Assembly (NCBI GenBank): GCA_947561715.1
Contig: OX387198.1
Location: forward strand, 7,998,001-8,062,000
Length of the DNA stretch: 64,000 nt
Source: Ascidia mentula
Taxonomy: Eukaryota > Chordata > Ascidiacea > Phlebobranchia > Ascidiidae
Direction of reading: 5' to 3'
The position numbers and the translations under genes are program-made. This document shows, piece by piece, positions 57,501 through 64,000 of this stretch; the stretch's first letter is position 1, and the number at the start of each line of letters is the position of its first letter. Under the pieces are notes generated by a model, which saw nothing but the letters and a program-made list of their open reading frames with translations, made no database searches and was not told the origin of the DNA.

Positions 57501-58148
57501 TAATAAGTTGACAACAATCCATGCAACGATTAGCAGAGCAAAACACCGACCTCAGAACAGTAGCAGGTGACAAGCTGGCAGAAGTAAATGCATGTCGAAC
57601 TTTGGCTGGATCTGGCTGAGGAGATTCTCTAAAAAAAATTTTCATGATTCACGCAATCACGAATTTGGTTTAACACGACCCAACCTACTTACCTATTGCT
57701 AGTGGTAGCAGTAGGGGTTGCATTATCTTGATCTATTTTCTCTGGTTCCTACAAAAGAACAGGTCAGTTCAACATTTCCTTATATATATATATTTAACTA
57801 TTGCGAGTTTAAATGTTTTGTACATACCTTTTCCTCTTGCACAGGTTTTAGGACATCAGACTGCACTGATTCTGGAGTTAATACAGATTGTGTCACACTT
57901 GTAGTGGAATCTGAGGAAACCTTTCTCTTGTTCGAAATAATTGGATTTTGATTAATGTGTTCATTTAGTTGTTTCGACGGCCGTTTCTTAAAGTTTGAAA
58001 ATTCTACATAGTTGCCATCATGTTGAAGAAAGAACAGCTCTGTAAGCAAGTTTTTGTAATGATCTACAGAGTTGGAAAGTTCAGTATTTTTGGATTCTAA
58101 CACCAGTGCCCTTTTTTCTGGTACTGATTGGGAATTTAAGGCATCCAT
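36534..58148 (-). CDS. domino (EP400): Domino SWI2/SNF2 remodeler, EP400-like isoform A
   Basis: 62 in-phase exons give 2599 aa. Shared exons 1-40 span 46778-58148. Exon 41 uses the donor after 46594. Exons 42-62: 44313-44348, 43687-43837, 43267-43440, 42921-43036, 42535-42760, 42201-42303, 41989-42136, 41378-41555, 41033-41136, 40772-40970, 40542-40633, 40385-40471, 40102-40197, 39448-39583, 39305-39375, 39028-39099, 38609-38773, 38176-38277, 37743-37865, 37265-37411, 36534-36734. The tail matches human EP400 step by step: [38 protein letters not shown] plus the SANT region ([37 protein letters not shown]; residues about 1840-1910), [20 protein letters not shown], then [13 protein letters not shown] and a Gln-rich end ([14 protein letters not shown]). 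In animals EP400/DOM-A belongs to the TIP60/NuA4 complex. An in-frame TAG upstream of the ATG supports this start. Confidence 0.9.
37935..38111. mobile_element. hAT-type MITE in domino intron 59
   Basis: This 177-bp element starts CAGTGGTGGGATTCA and ends TGAATCCCACCACTT: near-perfect terminal inverted repeats, with the last base G to T. It is flanked by 8-bp duplications GATATTAC and AATATTAC (7 of 8 match), the hAT target-site length. Inside, GCGAACCGGTT occurs twice. It has no coding capacity. Confidence 0.75.
38409..38482 (-). ncRNA. Box C/D snoRNA, U44 (SNORD44)-like, copy 1
   Basis: Lies in domino intron 58, sense strand. Box C AUGAUGA at 38465-38471, D' CUGA at 38451-38454 and D CUGA at 38416-38419. 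The guide upstream of D, UGUAUUAGCUCU, is complementary to 18S rRNA AGAGCUAAUACA. The fifth base before D pairs with the A that vertebrate SNORD44 methylates (18S Am166, from memory). GGCAA pairs with UUGCC as terminal stem. It is identical to copy 2 over 80 bases. Confidence 0.75.
39901..39974 (-). ncRNA. Box C/D snoRNA, U44 (SNORD44)-like, copy 2
   Basis: Lies in domino intron 54, sense strand. Box C AUGAUGA at 39957-39963, D' CUGA at 39943-39946 and D CUGA at 39908-39911. A perfect 7-bp terminal stem, UGGGCAA with UUGCCCA, closes the RNA. The 12-base guide to 18S AGAGCUAAUACA sits at the correct distance from D. The better stem suggests this is the parental or functional copy. Confidence 0.82.
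41313..41335. repeat. Perfect inverted repeat in domino intron 49
   Basis: TAGGTTTACA, three bases, TGTAAACCTA: a perfect 10-bp palindrome with a 3-base loop. No boxes or repeats nearby explain it. Confidence 0.5.
44313..44348 (-). other. domino: 36-bp microexon 42 of domino isoform A
   Basis: Bounded by CTTCGCAG and GTAAGTAC, it encodes exactly [12 protein letters not shown], aligned with human EP400 VYEDVDGQTEVMP immediately before LWTPPTPPQ. Confidence 0.75.
44989..58148 (-). CDS. domino (SRCAP): Domino SWI2/SNF2 remodeler, SRCAP-like isoform B
   Basis: Exons 1-40 (coordinates in the entries for shared exons) plus an extended terminal exon 44989-46722 give 2225 aa. The ATPase core is SRCAP-like throughout: [20 protein letters not shown] (Walker A, about 674-693), [17 protein letters not shown] (about 776-793), [50 protein letters not shown] and [20 protein letters not shown] then QDRCHRIGQ. 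About 370 residues split the two helicase lobes, as in INO80-class enzymes that load H2A.Z. The B-specific 534 residues contain a lysine cluster, acidic blocks, and an Arg-Gly repeat with an AT-hook-like RGRPRG (1759-1780). They end [21 protein letters not shown] on minus at 44566-44571 is a possible poly(A) signal. Whether B is made depends on ignoring the exon 41 donor; this is inferred. Confidence 0.8.
46588..46599 (-). promoter_or_regulatory. Alternative 5' splice site deciding domino isoform A or B
   Basis: On minus the sequence is GAACCAG|GTGAGCAAG, a near-consensus donor inside the long exon 41 frame. Cutting after 46594 leaves residue Gln1691 in phase 0, and exon 42 also starts in phase 0. 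Reading through gives [11 protein letters not shown] and the B tail. The human EP400 equivalent (YTREDAYSMEY...) continues straight into the exon 42/43 sequence, which supports use of this donor. Confidence 0.75.
47130..47197 (-). ncRNA. Box C/D snoRNA, U27 (SNORD27)-like
   Basis: Lies in domino intron 38, sense strand. Box C AUGAUGA 47184-47190, D' CUGA 47163-47166, C' UGAUGA 47150-47155, D CUGA 47135-47138. The guide before D' contains GACAAGCAUAUG, the exact complement of CAUAUGCUUGUC at the 5' end of 18S rRNA. Vertebrate SNORD27 has the same guide before its D' box for 18S Am27 and similarly ends CUACUGAG. The terminal stem is weak. Confidence 0.82.
47413..47490 (-). ncRNA. Orphan box C/D snoRNA candidate in domino intron 37
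   Basis: Box C AUGAUGA 47475-47481 and box D CUGA 47419-47422, with a short GCC/GGC terminal stem offset by one base on each side. The sequence before D (AGACACUUGAAUC) matches no rRNA target I can recall. Confidence 0.45.
49580..49712 (-). ncRNA. Box H/ACA snoRNA in domino intron 30
   Basis: 5' hairpin closed by CCUGUU/AACAGG (49705-49710 with 49652-49657); H box AAAUUA 49645-49650; 3' hairpin with lower stem CUUGUGC/GUGCAAG and upper stem UCUGC/GCAGA; ACA 49583-49585. Pocket arms are AUUCCGUA and CCUCGUA. Pocket top to ACA is 15 bases, in the 14-16 rule. Target unknown. Confidence 0.62.
50075..50195 (-). ncRNA. Possible box H/ACA snoRNA in domino intron 28
   Basis: The 5' hairpin is good: GCAUCC/GGGUGC (50188-50193 with 50133-50138), inner UCAUUGU/GCAAUGA, then H box AAAUUA at 50126-50131, 15 bases from the pocket top. 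A second hairpin follows, but its expected ACA reads ACU, so it may be degenerate or mis-folded by hand. Confidence 0.35.
50548..50641 (-). ncRNA. Box C/D snoRNA guiding 28S (U77/U80-like)
   Basis: Lies in domino intron 27, sense strand. Box C AUGAUGA 50621-50627, D' CUGA 50594-50597, C' UGAUGU 50582-50587, D CUGA 50561-50564. The guide GGCAUAGUUCA before D' complements the conserved 28S stretch UGAACUAUGCC. An external stem UUGAAC/GUUCAA flanks the boxes. Confidence 0.7.
51285..51315 (-). other. Hairpin in domino intron 24
   Basis: GUGGUCA-G-GUUG pairs with CAAC-UGACCAC (11 pairs, one bulge). An outer GGUAU/AUACC and a following AAAUAA resemble half an H/ACA RNA, but no acceptable 3' hairpin was found. 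Confidence 0.35.
53209..53284 (-). ncRNA. Orphan box C/D snoRNA candidate in domino intron 18
   Basis: Box C AUGAUGA 53270-53276 and box D CUGA 53215-53218, 62 bases in total. There is no convincing terminal stem or internal D'. The guide CAUUCAACUAGGUCU is of unknown target. Confidence 0.35.
53748..53880 (-). ncRNA. Box H/ACA snoRNA in domino intron 16
   Basis: 5' hairpin closed by UGAGGUG/CAUCUCA (53872-53878 with 53821-53827); H box AAAUAA 53814-53819; 3' hairpin closed by AUCAGGCCU/AGGUGUGGU (8 of 9 pairs) with upper stem CCCAUGC/GGUACGGG; ACA at 53751-53753 directly after the stem. Target not identified. Confidence 0.6.
54621..54755 (-). ncRNA. Box H/ACA snoRNA with 18S pseudouridylation pocket
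   Basis: Lies in domino intron 13, sense strand. 5' hairpin 54698-54749 (CAUGU/ACAUG, CAGC/GCUG, UGUGUGCC/GGCAUACA); H box AGAGCA 54689-54694; 3' hairpin with lower stem UACCUC/GAGGUG and a 12-bp upper stem; ACA 54624-54626 followed by three bases. The right pocket arm (8 bases) plus lower stem puts the target 14 bases from ACA, as the family requires. The arms pair with 18S GCAUGGAA-U-A-AUGG. Confidence 0.75.
55412..55486 (-). ncRNA. Box C/D snoRNA guiding 18S 3' region (SNORD82/Z25-like)
   Basis: Lies in domino intron 11, sense strand. Box C AUGAUGA 55474-55480, CUGA boxes at 55446-55449 and 55416-55419. The guide AGGGACGUAAU complements 18S AUUACGUCCCU. The fifth base before CUGA pairs with the fourth base (A) of that target, equivalent to vertebrate Am1678 (numbering from memory). 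No clear terminal stem was found. Confidence 0.65.
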
Positions 58149-63842
<5,694 letters not shown>

Positions 63843-64000
63843 GTTTGTTACAAACTGTTAAAACATGTTTCATTGGTGAACATCTTAAATTTGGGGGAAA
63901 ATGTCATAAAGACCACAAAATTAGCCTCTTTGCTCGGTGGTACAGAGTACTGACGGATCTGTCTTTGCCTGTCAGATATCTAAAATTACTTACAAAGATC

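Larger units (their letters stand above)
53335..58148 (-). other. domino: Domino shared exons 1-18: N-terminus, HSA and first ATPase motifs
   Basis: Exons: 57828-58148, 57693-57748, 57551-57628, 57271-57424, 57093-57206, 56889-57029, 56468-56642, 56328-56408, 56116-56258, 55828-55893, 55523-55663, 55222-55341, 54788-54914, 54431-54522, 54261-54368, 53935-54112, 53565-53689, 53335-53457. Exon 1 has the EP400/SRCAP N-terminal motif [17 protein letters not shown]. Exons 4-6 encode the HSA domain, which binds actin-related proteins ([46 protein letters not shown]; about 175-288). Exons 7-15 are acidic and include two SRCAP-type repeats ([29 protein letters not shown]). Intron 14 is placed at 54369-54430 (62 bp) because a 29-bp alternative would be too short to splice. 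Confidence 0.88.

Overview
This is a metazoan nuclear genomic segment. Evidence: spliceosomal genes with GT-AG introns, two homeobox genes, and chromatin, ubiquitin and cap-methylation genes of animal type. Gene spacing is compact (about eight genes in 64 kb), most introns are 60-600 bp, and the base composition is AT-rich. This fits a small invertebrate genome, possibly a tunicate, but no rRNA or mitochondrial marker is present and the taxon is an inference. All exon structures below were built by hand from splice signals, reading phase and remembered human homologues. Total lengths come out close to the human proteins for CMTR1 (833 aa against about 835) and SETD3 (587 against about 594).

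Layout: 3'-truncated SMPDL3-type phosphodiesterase (minus, 664-1993); 5 kb gene-poor region; BarH homeobox gene (plus, 7416-10981) tail-to-tail with a divergent NK-like homeobox gene (minus, 12025-14942); CMTR1 cap methyltransferase (minus, 17999-25594, 20 exons); a single-exon ANKRD28/44/52-type ankyrin protein (minus, 26999-30319); SETD3 actin-histidine methyltransferase (plus, 32255-36125, 13 exons); a 21.6 kb, 62-exon domino (EP400/SRCAP) remodeler gene (minus, 36534-58148); and the 5' part of USP7 (plus, 60652 to beyond the right edge).

The most interesting locus is domino. First, one gene appears to encode both a SRCAP-like and an EP400-like protein. Exon 41 has a perfect internal donor. 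If the donor is used, the transcript joins 21 further exons encoding the EP400 signature, a SANT domain and a Q-rich tail (2599 aa). If it is ignored, the exon runs on to a stop after an AT-hook-like basic tail (2225 aa). Second, its introns carry a cluster of sense-strand snoRNA-like sequences: two identical copies of a U44-like box C/D RNA, a U27-like, an 18S 3'-region guide, a 28S guide, two C/D RNAs without a recognised target, and at least three box H/ACA RNAs, one with a good 18S pseudouridylation pocket. The gene would thus couple an H2A.Z-exchange/NuA4 remodeler to rRNA-modification guides.

Other features are an hAT-type MITE, a piggyBac-like relic, promoter-like motif clusters and nearly abutting convergent poly(A) signals between SETD3 and domino. 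No tRNA, rRNA or CRISPR array was recognised.
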